Below, in pieces: positions 53,640-64,000 of a stretch of 64,000 bases of DNA; the first letter of the stretch is position 1; every line of letters starts with the position of its first letter. The position numbers were made by a program, and so were the translations under genes. This stretch comes from Protula sp. h YS-2021. Lineage: Eukaryota; Annelida; Polychaeta; Sabellida; Serpulidae. Below the pieces are notes generated by a model, which was not told the DNA's origin, searched no databases, and was given only the letters and a program-made list of their open reading frames with translations. The stretch lies in the NCBI GenBank assembly GCA_949752745.1, contig OX457027.1, positions 77,927,214 to 77,991,213 on the forward strand. The letters are read 5' to 3'.

Positions 53640-54235
53640 TCACAGATGACATCATTTACCTAAAATTTTCAATGGAGCATAACTTTAAAACTGTTGGACC
53701 GATTTCAACCATCTTTTCACCATCGCATTCAGAAAGACCTCAAGTGTTTATGGATGACGTCACTGATGACGCTATCAATGACGTCATGTACTCAAAATTT
53801 TAAACGTGCATATCTTTAAAACTATTCGGTCAATTTCAAACATCTTTTCATCATAGTATCCAGGAAGACCTCAAATGTTTCTGGATGACGTCACTGATGA
53901 CTTCATATACTCAAAATTTTAAACGTGTATATCTTTAAAACTACTCGGTCAATTTCAGCCATCTTTTCACCATAGTATTGAAAGAGACTTCAAATTTTAT
54001 TCCTGACGTCATTGATGAGGTCACGGATGATGTCATTTACCTAAAAATTTTAATCGAGCATAACTTTAAAACTATTGGACCGATTTTAACCTTCTTTTCA
54101 ACATAGTGTTTAGGAAGACTATATTTTTTATTGATGACTTCATTGTGACATAATGGACGACGTCATTTACCTAAAAATTTCAATCGAATATAATTTTAAA
54201 ACTACTGGACCGATTTACACCATTTTTTTTACCAA
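53640..54235. repeat. CRE-rich ~125-bp array, left arm (mirror at 57,480-58,220)
   Basis: Five units with GATGACGTCA clusters, AAAATTTTAAWCG, AACTTTAAAACTA and CATCTTTTCACCAT. Same units as 8,880-9,490. Confidence 0.85.
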
Positions 54236-54440
54236 TCTGTTCATCAGGACTGTCTTTAATGAAGGATAAACTGAACGTTGAATATGTGAAGAACGTTGAA
54301 ACTGCGTTTACAAAGTAAAAAGGAAGACATATATTGAATAGTTTTATTAATACACTTAAATACACAGCGCTTAAATTAATAAACTATTACAACATTTGTT
54401 GATTTACAAAATCTTTATTATAAAGATTAGTCAAATAAGT

Positions 54441-54995
54441 CTATTTTTCTTCATCTGTTACACTCTTTTGCCCCTCATTGTCCTCATCCACATCACTTTC
54501 TTCGTCGCTGCTTTCATCATTCTCCACCTCATCTGGAAGCTCTTCAAAGAATGCACCGTTTCTTCTTACAGCTGCCTTTAATGCCTTTGAATACTCGTGA
54601 TATTTTTCATCAACAAAGTAATTAAAGTCTTCCAAAATGGTTTGATAAATGTTTGCTTTGTTCTAGACGTTGAGTATATTTGAATAGTTTCAAAAACAGT
54701 TGTTTTAGGCGGTGCTTATAAATGGGTCGAAGGTTATCATTTGATCTTTCACGCGCATCTTCAGTCCCTTGTTCTTCATATTCTAAAACCTTTTCTTGAA
54801 ATTTGTCATCATATACTTCTTGGACCATATCATACCAAACAAGAACCACTGACAAGAGACTCACTTTCAGAACTGCTGTCATCGTTGACCTCGCTACAAT
54901 GATTCATATGTTTGAACAAAGCTTCTTGCCTGTTGTAAAATGCACCTTTCTATACAAGCATATGCATTGTTTTCACTGATGTCAACTCTGACTTT
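54441..54995 (-). pseudogene. Zinc-finger pseudogene, left arm
   Basis: TAG at 54441-54443. The acidic tail and helical domain are recognisable but shifted in frame near 54,630; the finger 2 region (near 54,900-54,960) is also shifted; finger 1 and promoter are lost where the microsatellite begins. Confidence 0.82.
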
Positions 54996-54999
54996 TAAT

Positions 55000-56165
55000 G
55001 TTGCGACAACAACGCAACAAGCCAACAACTCAATAACAATGCAACAACACAACAACGCAACACCACAACAGCAACAATAACACAAAAACCACGCAACAAC
55101 ATAGCAAACAACACAACAACGCAACAACAACGTAACATCACAACAATAACGCAGCAACACAACAAAACAACAATGCAACAACAACAGCAACGCAACAATA
55201 ATGCAACAACACAAGAACGCAACAACAACACAACAACGCAACAAAAACGCAACACCAACGCAACAACAACAATGCAACAACACAACGCAACAACAACGCA
55301 ACAAAAACAACGCAACAATAACAACAACGCAACAAAACAACGCAACAACACAACAAAAACGCAACACACCACAACAACGCAACAACACAAAAAAACGCAA
55401 CAACGCAACAACACAACAACCCAACAGCAACATAAACACAAAAACGCAACAACATAGTAACAACACAACAACGCAACATCACAACAATAAAGCAGCAACA
55501 ACACAACAAAAGCAACAAAACAACAACAGCAACGCAAAACCAACGCAACAACAAGAATGCAACAACACAACAACAACGCAACAACAACACAACGCAACAA
55601 AAACCAACAACGCAACAAGGCAACAACAATAATAACAACGCAACAAAACAACGCAACAACACAAGGCAACAACAATAACAACAACGCAACAAAACAACAC
55701 AACACAACATCACAACAACGCAACAACATCGCAGCAACACCAAAACAATAACGCAACAATACAACTCAACAGCAACAATAACACAATAACGCAACAATGT
55801 AACAACACAACAACGCAACAACAACACAACATCAAAGCAACAACTCAACAACAACGCAAAAACATTACAATAACAATAACCCAGCAACAACACAACACAA
55901 AAACAATGCAACAACAACGCCACAAAGCAACAACAACGCAGCAACAACACAACAATAACGCAACAACAACACAACACAACACAACAACGCAACAACAACA
56001 CAACAAAAAAGCAACAAAAACGAGAACGCAACAGCAATGCAAGAACAATAATAACAACGCAACAAAACAACGTAACTCAATAACACGACAGCAACGCAAC
56101 ACCAAAACAAAAACGCAACAACACAAGAGCAACAACGCATCAACAACAACACAACAACAACGCAA
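55000..56165. repeat. AAC/ACAACGCAACA microsatellite, about 1.15 kb
   Basis: Nearly pure CAA-rich DNA with interspersed CG dinucleotides (CAACGCAACAACA). It lies at the symmetry centre of the palindromic element. It makes spurious long frames on both strands. Confidence 0.95.
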
Positions 56166-56548
56166 CATAATTGCTGTTAGCTTTGTTGCTGTCATATATA
56201 TATATAGATCTGCAACCAGTCATAGGAAGAAAATGCCTTATATATAGCACTTAGGGAGACCATTGGGAAAAAATAATATATGTTTTTTAGCTTGTTATCG
56301 AGTATTAACACACAAATTTAATTTTAAAACAGAATATATTATATTCACTATGTTGTAGAATCATTCGTTTTTTGCAGTTTCATAATGTTTAAAAACGCTA
56401 AGAATTAAGGAGACCTACTTTTGGTCTCCTTAAATTTTTGGTCTCCCTAATTTTTTTGCAAAAATGGTCCCCGTATTGCTTTAAAAACACATATATATCG
56501 ACACTCATGCTTTTTCATCATTTGAGAACTGGATGTGGAACCGAAAGG

Positions 56549-57289
56549 ATGTATCAATGGAACATTTGTCAGAAATCTTACCATTGACCACAAAGTCTTA
56601 AAAGACACTTAAAGCATGTACACACTTCAGAAGTGAATGGAAGCGAGCGTGTAGAAGGTGAATGGGAGGAAGGGATGGAAAACCCTATAAAAGCACCTAT
56701 CACGAAAACGTTAGATGAGTCTTCTATTAAAAGTCAGAGTTGACATCAGTGAAAATAATGTATGTACTTGCATAGAATGCGGTGTAATTTACAACAGGCA
56801 AGAAGCTTTGTTCAAGCATATGAATCATTGCAGCGAGGTCAACGATGACAGCAGTTCTAAAAGTGAGTCAGAAATAGACTTTGTTTGGTATGATATGGTC
56901 CAAGAAGTATATGATGACTATGATGATAAATTTCAAGAAAAGGTTTTAGAATATGAAGAACAAGGGATTGAAGATACGCGTGAAAGATCAAGTGATAACC
57001 TTCGACCCATTTATAAGCACCGCCTAAAACAACTGTTTACGAGACTTTTGAAATAGACTTAACGTCTAGAATAAAGCAATCATTATCAAACCATTTAGAG
57101 GACTTTAATTACTTTGCTAATGAAAAACATTACGAGTATTCAAAGGCATTAACGGCAGCTATAAGAAGAAACGATGCATTCTTTGAAGAGCTTCCAGATG
57201 AGGTGGAGAATGATAAAAGCAGCGACAAAGAAAGTGATGTGGATGAGGCCAATGAGATGCAAAAGAGTGAAACAGATGAAGAAAAATAG
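56549..57289 (+). pseudogene. Zinc-finger pseudogene, right arm
   Basis: The start context CCGAAAGGATG is kept, but the first Cys codon is now Trp and a TGA follows within 20 codons, ending finger 1. Finger 2 (CIECGVIYNRQEALFKHMNHC) and part of the helical domain are open (56,715-57,056), then a stop and frameshift. TAG at 57287-57289. Confidence 0.85.
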
Positions 57290-58810
57290 ACTTATTTGAC
57301 TAATCATTATAATAAAGACTTTGTAACTCAACAAATGTTGTAATAGTTTATTGATTTAAGCGCTGTATATTTAAGTGTATTAATAAAACTATTCAATATG
57401 TCTTGCTTTTTTATGTGTAAACGCAGCTTCAACGTTCTTGACATATTCGACGTTCAGTTTATCCTTCATTAAAGATAACGTCCTCCTGAACAGATTGGTA
57501 AAAAAATAGTTGAAATCGGTCCAGTAGTTTTAAAATTATATTCGATTAAAATTTTTAGGTAAATGCCGTCATCCGTTACGTTACTAATGACGTCACCAAT
57601 AAAAATATAGTCTTCCTAAACACTATGTTGAAAAGGAGATTAAAATCGGTCCAATAGTTTTAAAAGTTATGCTCGATTAAAATTTTCAGGTAAATGACGT
57701 CATCCGTGACGTCATCAATGACGTCATGAATAAAAATTTAAAGTCTTTCTCAATACTATGGTGAAAAGATGGCTGAAATTGACGAGTAGTTTTAAAGATA
57801 TACACGTTTAAAATTTTAAGTATATGACGTCATCAGTGACGTCATCCATAACATTTTAGGTCTTCCTGAATACTATAATGAAAGATGGTTGAAACTGGCC
57901 GAATAGTTTTAAAGATATAAACGTTTAAAATTTTGAGTATATGTCGTCATCGGTGAGATCATCAGTGTCGTCATCCATAAACACCTCAGGTCTTCCTGAA
58001 TATGATGGTGAAAAGATGTTTGAAATTGACCGAGTAGTTTTAAAGATATACATGTTTAAAATTTTGAGTATATGGCGCCGTTGATGACGTCATTGATGAC
58101 GTGATCAGTAAACAATGAAAGTCTTCCTGAATACGATGGTGAAAAGATGGTTGAAATCGGTCCAATATTTTTAAAGTTATGCGCCATTGAATATTTTAGG
58201 TAAATAACGTAATCTGTGACGTCACCAGTGGCGTCATCAATGATGTCCGAACGTGCTCTAGTTGGATGACGAACGTGTCCCGATGCTGTGACTAACTCAT
58301 GTATATTCGAACGTGCTCGGATGGGATGACGAAAGTACATCACGAAATCATGCGTCATTTCGTCTCTCTATGCTTTGACGAAATCATTTACATTTACTTC
58401 CAGAAATTTTGCTCATACCCCTAGGGGTTTGAAACACAACCCGCCACTTTGAAAACTGTTTTCAAACCTACAATACAACGTGCGAGGTTTTTTATCACTT
58501 CCGGATACTGTGCTCATACCCCTACGGGTTTGAAAACACCTATGCTCATACCCCTAGGGGTTTGAAAACACCTGTGCTCATACCCGCGCGAGTTTGAAAA
58601 CACCTGTGTACATGCCCCTACGGGTTTGAAAACATCTGTGCTCCTACCCGTAGGGATTTGAAAACACTGTGCTCAAACACCTAGGGGTTTGAAACACCTG
58701 TGTGTGCTCAAAACGCTGTTTTCCTACTACTGCTTCCGTTGTCAATTTTCCTTAATAAAAACTTTCTACTCCGGGTTTAAAATAGCCATAAACTTCTGTT
58801 GTCTTTGCAG

Positions 58811-58966
58811 GAAATGGAGGAAGCGTGGAAGCTAATGTACCTTTCCAGAGATTTCGACATCAGTGACGCCTTAACCAATCTCTCTCCAGGACGCAAAGAT
58901 CAACCGAAAAGGCGCACCAACAACAAACCAACAAGAGCAAGGCGTAGGAAAAAGAACTTCCGATAA
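58811..58966 (+). CDS. EMC7: EMC7 last exon (cytosolic tail)
   Basis: Starts after GTCTTTGCAG, on a codon border. Reads EMEEAWKLMYLSRDFDISDA, then a Lys/Arg-rich tail, and TAA at 58964-58966. The EME...M...ISD/VSE pattern right after the membrane anchor is the conserved C-terminus of EMC7. A polyadenylation signal AATAAA lies at 59233-59238. EMC inserts tail-anchored and multi-pass proteins into the ER membrane. The intron before this exon (52,171-58,810) hosts the palindromic element. Confidence 0.78.
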   Translation, partial: EMEEAWKLMYLSRDFDISDALTNLSPGRKDQPKRRTNNKPTRARRRKKNFR

Positions 58967-59232
58967 ACGATTGCCTTAAAACTTACAAGACAACTGCTTC
59001 ACATCAAACATTTAGTCAAACCATATGTAGGTCCCAAAAAACCCTATGACACTTCTTATGTTTCATGTCTGCTTTTTCTTACAAATGTTTACTACATCAT
59101 AGATGCGAGTGAATTTATAGACAATTATTAAAATAATTGCAGTATAATTCTGTGTCTGCAAAAGGTTGCTGAAAGGTTTTTGGTGTAAATGTGTGAGTAA
59201 TTGATGTGACGTACAATGTCTTCCTTTTCAAT

Positions 59233-59238
59233 AATAAA
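59233..59238 (+). terminator. Polyadenylation signal of EMC7
   Basis: AATAAA about 270 bases after the stop. Confidence 0.5.
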
Positions 59239-60100
59239 TGAAAAAAATTAGTGTTAAGATCGAATGTACTTTTTATCTCCATTGATGTCCTTAAGTTTCT
59301 TTATTAAGAATATCGCCAATATATTTTATGTTCGTTTGGTATAATTCACTGTAGAAGATGGCGAAGTTTTGTACAAAAATATATTTGTTGTACCAAATAT
59401 GCTGTTTCAGTATATCACAATATGTTTTCGGTTCGCATTTTATAGAAAACCAATGATAAAACATTTCTTGATAAAATCTAGATATTGCTATGTGAAGCCT
59501 TTTGGGGTCCTTGTTACAGAAAGTGTATATTCAGAGTCCATATTGGGAAGATATTCGCTCAAGAAGGCAAAGCTTAACGAATTTCTATTCTCTAATATTC
59601 TTTGAATCTACAGGATCTTTTGTGCTTAAAAAAAAAAAAGAGTAATAATCCAAGTGCCGTAATCCCCCTGCCCGTAATCTTGTATTAGTACAAGATGTTG
59701 GACACGCGGGGGTTTACTTTCCCATATAAAATTCATAACAGATTTCTGAATTTCCTTGCAAATCATTCAGGAATCTACATAGTATTATTTACACATAATA
59801 TTCTTGGAATAAGACTTTTTATTGTTATTTTTCCAGTTAGTGTTAAAATGAATTTTGTCCAATTCTTTACACACCTTTTAAAGTCTAGCAGTTTGTCCTT
59901 TAAGTTAGTTTGAACAATAGGATCTACATCAATAAAGTATCTTACCCCCAGTAATAACACGTCGCCTTCTACCCATTTTAACCCAAAATGCTTACACTTT
60001 CAATATTTAATATTGATGTTTTCTATTTGTAAAACTACTGACTAATCTACGTTGACTTTTAATCCAGAAACTAAATAAAAGAGCAACACACATAATATGC
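59239..60100. other. No gene recognised
   Basis: AT-rich DNA with short hydrophobic frames (59369-59605 and 59695-59913) lacking any known domain. Confidence 0.4.
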
Positions 60101-60103
60101 CTT

Positions 60104-61142
60104 TGTCAAGAATTTGTCGAAAAGTTGTCGAATTGACAAGAGACTTACTAATTTACCTTGTCGATTTGACGATGCCCAATTCAACGAATTTCAATCAAAA
60201 ATTTGTCCACACTTTGTCCTGAATTTGTCATTAATTCGTCAGTTTACAAATTGTCATTAATTCGTCATGCTAATAATTCGTCAATAACTTGTCAGAAACT
60301 CGTCAGTTCGAACTTGTCAATTTGTCGCAAGTTCGTCAAAACTTCAAATTGACTGCCGATCTTAAACTCGTCAACCTGACAATGCTTAACAATGTAAATT
60401 TGTCAAAAACTTGTCTTTGTTGAAAGCTTGTCATTTTCTTGTCATATATTTGTCAAATCCTAATTTGCAGTTTGTCAATATCTTGTCACAAATTCGTCAA
60501 AATATCTTTGACAAGTGACTGGCGAATTATCCGAATAAAGAAAATTATTACGATTTGAAAACGGTTAAATCAACACCATTGTCTAAGGACGTTGCGGCCA
60601 GCCAAATTCTAGTAAATGAAGTATAATAAGAATGCTAAGGGATACTGTTAACATCCCCAAACATTAATATCTAATCATGCTAGAGGGGCCAGTTCTCACC
60701 AACATCAGAATATCCGAACATGTGAAACATTTTTTTATTAAGCAATTATTAAGTTTGATTTTGGCAACAAAAAAAAAACAAACAAACAAATGCTGCCCCC
60801 TTCCTCCCCGCCATCTTTTTCTACCGCTTGTCTCTCTTATAATAAAATTCGTGCACTTACATTATGGTTTATCCATTAAATATATTTTTAAGGCGTGATA
60901 ATTTGAAACTTCTAGTAATATTCATTAAAACCTAAGAAATCTCAAAAAGAATGTAAGCGTGTTTTCAGTTATTTTGAAAAGGATGTAACGTAATGATAAC
61001 GCAATACTTCATAAATTGTGACAAGTTTCTGACAGGTCTCCGACAAGTGTTTGTCATCGTGTGACAAGGCACTGGTCAGAAACTTGTCAAGACCCTGACG
61101 AGGTCAAACTTGTTTTCAAAATCAGTTGACAAGTTCTTGACA
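60104..61142. mobile_element. Small element with TGTCA-rich inverted ends (candidate)
   Basis: TGTCAAGAATTTGTCGAA at 60104 and TGTCAAGAACTTGTCAA reading inward from 61142. Both sides have arrays of ~12-base TTTGTCA/TTCGTCA units (left about 430 bases, right about 125). No gene inside. No target duplication is evident, so the borders are tentative. Confidence 0.5.
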
Positions 61143-62540
61143 GACCACTGACTGTGACGACACAAAATTATGTGTGAACCACATTTAGTACATTTCTGGG
61201 AGATAAAATATCCTCCAATAGTAGAGTTGTATCATCCGCAAGTATCCAGACATTATCGTACCGGACACTTGCAAACCCACAAATGTCAACAGGATATTTC
61301 CCAATCACATGTTTCCAAACTATTTGTCACCTGATGAAACTGAAGAGTGAATATTTTACTGAGATTACAACTGAAATATTATTATCTATTGTGGGATGAA
61401 CTCACCGAGAACTCTTAAATGATAGGACCCAGGACTGGCCTGCCATTGAAGTTTCAGCAGAGATTTAGTCGGCCGGATGCTTTGGCGTCGTTTGAGGCCC
61501 TTTCTGTAAGACATTCAGCTTTCTGTCAACCTTAGAGCAACGTTGTTGTGAGCTTGCTTTCGGTTTGTGTTGACGTTGCCAAGCCGTATGCATAATGACC
61601 GATGCCAACATTTATAACCTGGTATATCAATAAGTTAAATAAAGAAAAAAAAATCATTTAGTTAATGAGTAGACTAACTGAGTGTTGCAATCTATACACG
61701 AAAGAACTTTCCACATGAAGCCGTAACGGGGAAAAAACATCACAAATAAATATGTTTCAAATCAGAGTTCGTTTTTTTGTGTGCTTTTTTGCGATGCCTT
61801 CCGTTCGTCAAATTTCAAACAGTGAACGAAAAACACTCCTCTGAATCAAAGTGCGTTATACAAAACAGCTTATAGGTCAACACTTGTAAAGCAGGGCATA
61901 ACACATAAGATGTTAGTACTGTACACTCTGATACCATCGTCACCACGGTCCACGTGAAACATGCTTGAATGTTGAAATGTCCACTTTCACTCCTTTAGAG
62001 CCTATCCCAACTTTTCTAAAATATGCAAACAGTGAAGATTCTGTCCACTGGAAGTAAAAAATCTGATTCGTGTCATACGCACCACAAATCAACACTTCGG
62101 CATCTCGGAAATGAAAGCATCCTCTTTGCTGTGTGACCAATTTTTTTATTTATGTTTGCTAAAATCACATACTCAATTGCTTACTTCAAGAACGTCCGTG
62201 GACATCGTGCCCAGCACTATAGGCAAAGACATTACAAAGGTGAGAACCGAAACAGACGAATTTAAAAAATTTTTACCTGGTAGAAAGCTTCATGGGCAAC
62301 ACTGCTACAAGATGTAATCGGAGAGGACAGAATTATTTGTCTGTGTTTCTCTCAAAACCATAGGGTTACTTTACCAGTTTTTGCTGAATCGATAACAAAA
62401 ATACTACAGCTCCATCGTAGCGTAGTAATTCACTGCATTAAGCATTAATATAAAGTATTAAGTATTATTACGCACCTTGAGCAAGATTTTGCAGGCAAGC
62501 AAAACAAACACAAAACAAGCCAGCGTCGAAGGCGCTTACC
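61143..62540. other. No gene recognised
   Basis: Mixed DNA. AAGAACGTCCGTGGACATCGTGCCCAG (62,188-62,214) resembles 13,522-13,550 and 52,260-52,280, a short dispersed repeat. Confidence 0.45.
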
Positions 62541-62546
62541 CAAACC

Positions 62547-62940
62547 GGACACAAGTCGCCATTTTGGCAATTTTTTTACCGATTTGAAAAATAACATGTT
62601 GCACAACTTCAAAATATATATTTTTACTGTACCAGGATTCAAATGCCTAAGGTAAATAGTTTCGGAGACCTCGCGTGGAAACCACCTAAGTCTAACATTA
62701 GAGTTACCTAATAAACTGGCAAGTTTTGACAAGTCGCCATTTTGGAAATTTTTACGGATTTTTAAAATTACACGACATTGCACAACTTCAATATATATTT
62801 TCATCGTGCAAGGTAGCATGTGGCGAGGGTAAATAGTTTCGGAGAACTTGCGTGGAAACAATACAGCATCCAAAGTGTGACACACGGACGGACGGACAGA
62901 AGGCAATCCTATAGACCTCCGGGCTCGCCCGGATGGGGTC
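62547..62940 (-). repeat. Two ~160-bp repeats and a GACGGACGGACAGA tail
   Basis: AAGTCGCCATTTTGGMAATTTTT...TTGCACAACTTCAAAATATA...GTAAATAGTTTCGGAGA recurs at 62,547 and 62,730; the block ends with ACACACGGACGGACGGACAG and CCGGGCTCGCCCGG. Confidence 0.75.
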
Positions 62941-62944
62941 TTAA

Positions 62945-63160
62945 AACACATTGAGTCCTGACTAAGGCTTAAACTCACAACCTCTTGTTCGCAGGCGACA
63001 GCGCAAACCGCTGCTTCTACAGCAGGCAGAACTATAAATACTGCCTGTGGAACTGCTAAACGAAGACAATGAAAAAATTCGCCTTCAGCGGAGCTTGAGC
63101 CCATGGCCTCCTGATTATCAGTCAGACATCTTACTAAGTCAGCTGTCGTGGCCAGAAGAC
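62945..63160 (-). other. Two tRNA-derived SINE-like fragments
   Basis: On the minus strand GAGGTTGTGAGTTTAAGCC and GGCCATGGGCTCAAGCTCC look like degenerate B boxes, the second preceded by GACTTAGTAAGATGTCTGAC, like an A box. No complete tRNA cloverleaf. Confidence 0.45.
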
Positions 63161-63189
63161 TGTGAATATCCATCAATAAAGAGCACATT

Positions 63190-63450
63190 GTGATTTTGTT
63201 TTGCAATTGCACTGTTTTGAGCCAATATTTTGGCCAATATTGGTCAAATCGCGCAACAAAATACAACCTTGATGCAATCGCGCCGGATATGTAGGAAGAG
63301 TAGCATTTTTTGTTTTTCCAAATTTGGCCCAAAGGCTTTATGTAGGAAATACCCAGAGAACATTCCTGCCAAATTTCAAAACAATCATACGAGAAATGCA
63401 GGAAGAGCAGCATTTTGAAAAATTGGTTTTCACACATATAACGGACAGCA
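63190..63450. repeat. Diverged copy of the 52.5-kb repeat
   Basis: TTTTGAGCCAATATTTTGGCCAATATTGG, AGAGTAGCATTTTTTGTTTTTCC and CATTCCTGCCAAATTTCAAAAC match 52,540-52,870 in order. Confidence 0.65.
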
Positions 63451-63734
63451 AACTCCCCACAAGTGACGAATGTAGACCAGCGACGAGACACAAAACCTCA
63501 CTGGCATTGAGTAAAGCTCAAACACACAGGAACACCAATAGTTCTTTTTGCCTAAAACTGGACAGATATTTGTGTTTCCCATTTACCCCTGTTGCATTCC
63601 TGTTTACCGAAATACACGAATCACAGTTATTTTATGACCAGCACTCGGATCACTCCTCTAAACTTCTAAATGTCAAATATTACAATGGACCCGTCCAACA
63701 GAATTCTTAAATTTTATCATCCATTTAGTACTTC

Positions 63735-64000
63735 TAACTGGGAACAGGACAATCCCCCCAGACAATTCTCCCCACTCAACTCCCCCCTCCCCCTCCCCCA
63801 ACAATCCCCCCGAACAATTCCCCCCCGTAGGACAATTCCCTCGTGGGCTATTCTCCCCTCCAATTCATTTTATTTTTTTTATTTTTTTCTTTCTATTTTT
63901 TGTCTATTTTTTTTTTTACAAATTATTACCCCCCCCCCCCCATATCATTTTTTCTTTTTCTTTTCTTTGTATTTTCTGTCTTTTTTTTTTTTACGAATTA
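63735..64000. repeat. Low-complexity C- and T-rich DNA
   Basis: ACAATTCCCCC-like units, then poly-T/C runs to the window end. Confidence 0.85.

Larger units (their letters stand above)
53205..58741. mobile_element. Decayed 5.5-kb palindromic element of the zinc-finger family, in an EMC7 intron
   Basis: The right end reads AGTAGTAGGAAAACAGCG inward (58741, minus). The left end lacks a clear AGTAG and no target duplication is found, so that border is uncertain. Both arms have, from outside in: palindromes with CCCCTAGGGG or CGCGCGG cores next to TTTGAAAACACCTGTG; TTTCGTCA repeats and CGAACGTGCTCG; a CRE-rich ~125-bp array; and a zinc-finger pseudogene pointing outward. The centre (about 55,000-56,165) is an ACAACG-rich microsatellite that has replaced the inner part and the left promoter. 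Same order as 8008-10506. Confidence 0.78.

Noticed and set aside
55138..56070. 310-codon Cys/Val/Leu-rich frame and several others
   Set aside because: Product of the ACAACG microsatellite read on the minus strand.
53121..58747. Target duplication for the old palindrome (ACTGCT or GCTTCC)
   Set aside because: ACTGCT occurs at 53121-53126, but the sequence after it does not match the right end; GCTTCC has no left partner.
60104..61142. Another Polinton satellite
   Set aside because: Ends are TGTCAAG, not AGTAG; no CRE array, zinc-finger gene or 6-bp duplication.
62445..63491. 348-codon open frame on the minus strand
   Set aside because: It runs through the 160-bp repeats, SINE-like fragments and the 63.2-kb repeat; no domain and no coding signature.

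Overview
This is nuclear DNA of an animal, most likely a marine invertebrate and probably a mollusc. The signs are spliced host exons with GT-AG borders, polyadenylation signals, AT-rich non-coding DNA, many long tandem repeats, and an intact Polinton/Maverick virus-like transposon. The species call is inference only; no marker in the window settles it.

Layout. 1-7.3 kb: an old array of ~150-bp tandem repeats, then one intronless-looking GTPase gene of the AIG1/septin-like P-loop class (2214-3758), then AT-rich DNA. 7.3-10.8 kb: an inverted-repeat element with a 9-bp target duplication (7339-10755) that holds a second, nested element (8008-10506). 10.8-17.5 kb: no recognised gene. 17.5-22.6 kb: a 5.1-kb, almost perfectly palindromic mobile element (17492-22626) with one copy of a C2H2/C2HC zinc-finger gene in each arm. 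22.6-26.4 kb: tandem repeats. 26,440-46,807: a complete 20.4-kb Polinton with 0.43-kb terminal inverted repeats and an exact 6-bp target duplication (CATTGC), inserted in another ~150-bp tandem array. 50.2-59.2 kb: four exons that read as the ER membrane complex subunit EMC7, with a third, decayed palindromic element (about 53.2-58.74 kb) in the last intron. 59.2-64 kb: repeats, SINE-like remnants and low-complexity DNA.

Polinton gene plan. Left divergent pair: a zinc-finger protein (minus) and a protein with two possible CARD/death-fold repeats (plus). Then a compact rightward block with stop-start overlaps: PC4-like/Zn protein, three tiny ORFs, chromo-integrase, packaging ATPase, two conserved basic proteins, a putative lipidated Cys protein, penton-type minor capsid protein, a basic membrane-active-like protein, double jelly-roll major capsid protein and adenain-type protease. 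A leftward block follows: four PC4/Sub1-like proteins, then the protein-primed family B DNA polymerase, which is broken by one stop codon and one frameshift. A right divergent pair encodes a Cys-rich protein and a RING protein. The morphogenesis and integration genes are open; replication would need a polymerase supplied in trans.

The most interesting result is a family relationship. The Polinton, the 5.1-kb palindrome and the 2.5-kb nested element all begin with AGTAG and are flanked by 6-bp target duplications; the decayed third palindrome keeps one AGTAG end. All have termini packed with TGACGTCA (CRE/ATF) palindromes, often fused to GGAAGT (ETS) sites. The small elements carry no integrase, but carry or carried the zinc-finger gene. 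They look like gene-bearing satellites that use a Polinton integrase. A second striking result is that three genes near the Polinton ends finish in a stem-loop plus a purine-rich element at fixed spacing, like replication-dependent histone mRNAs.
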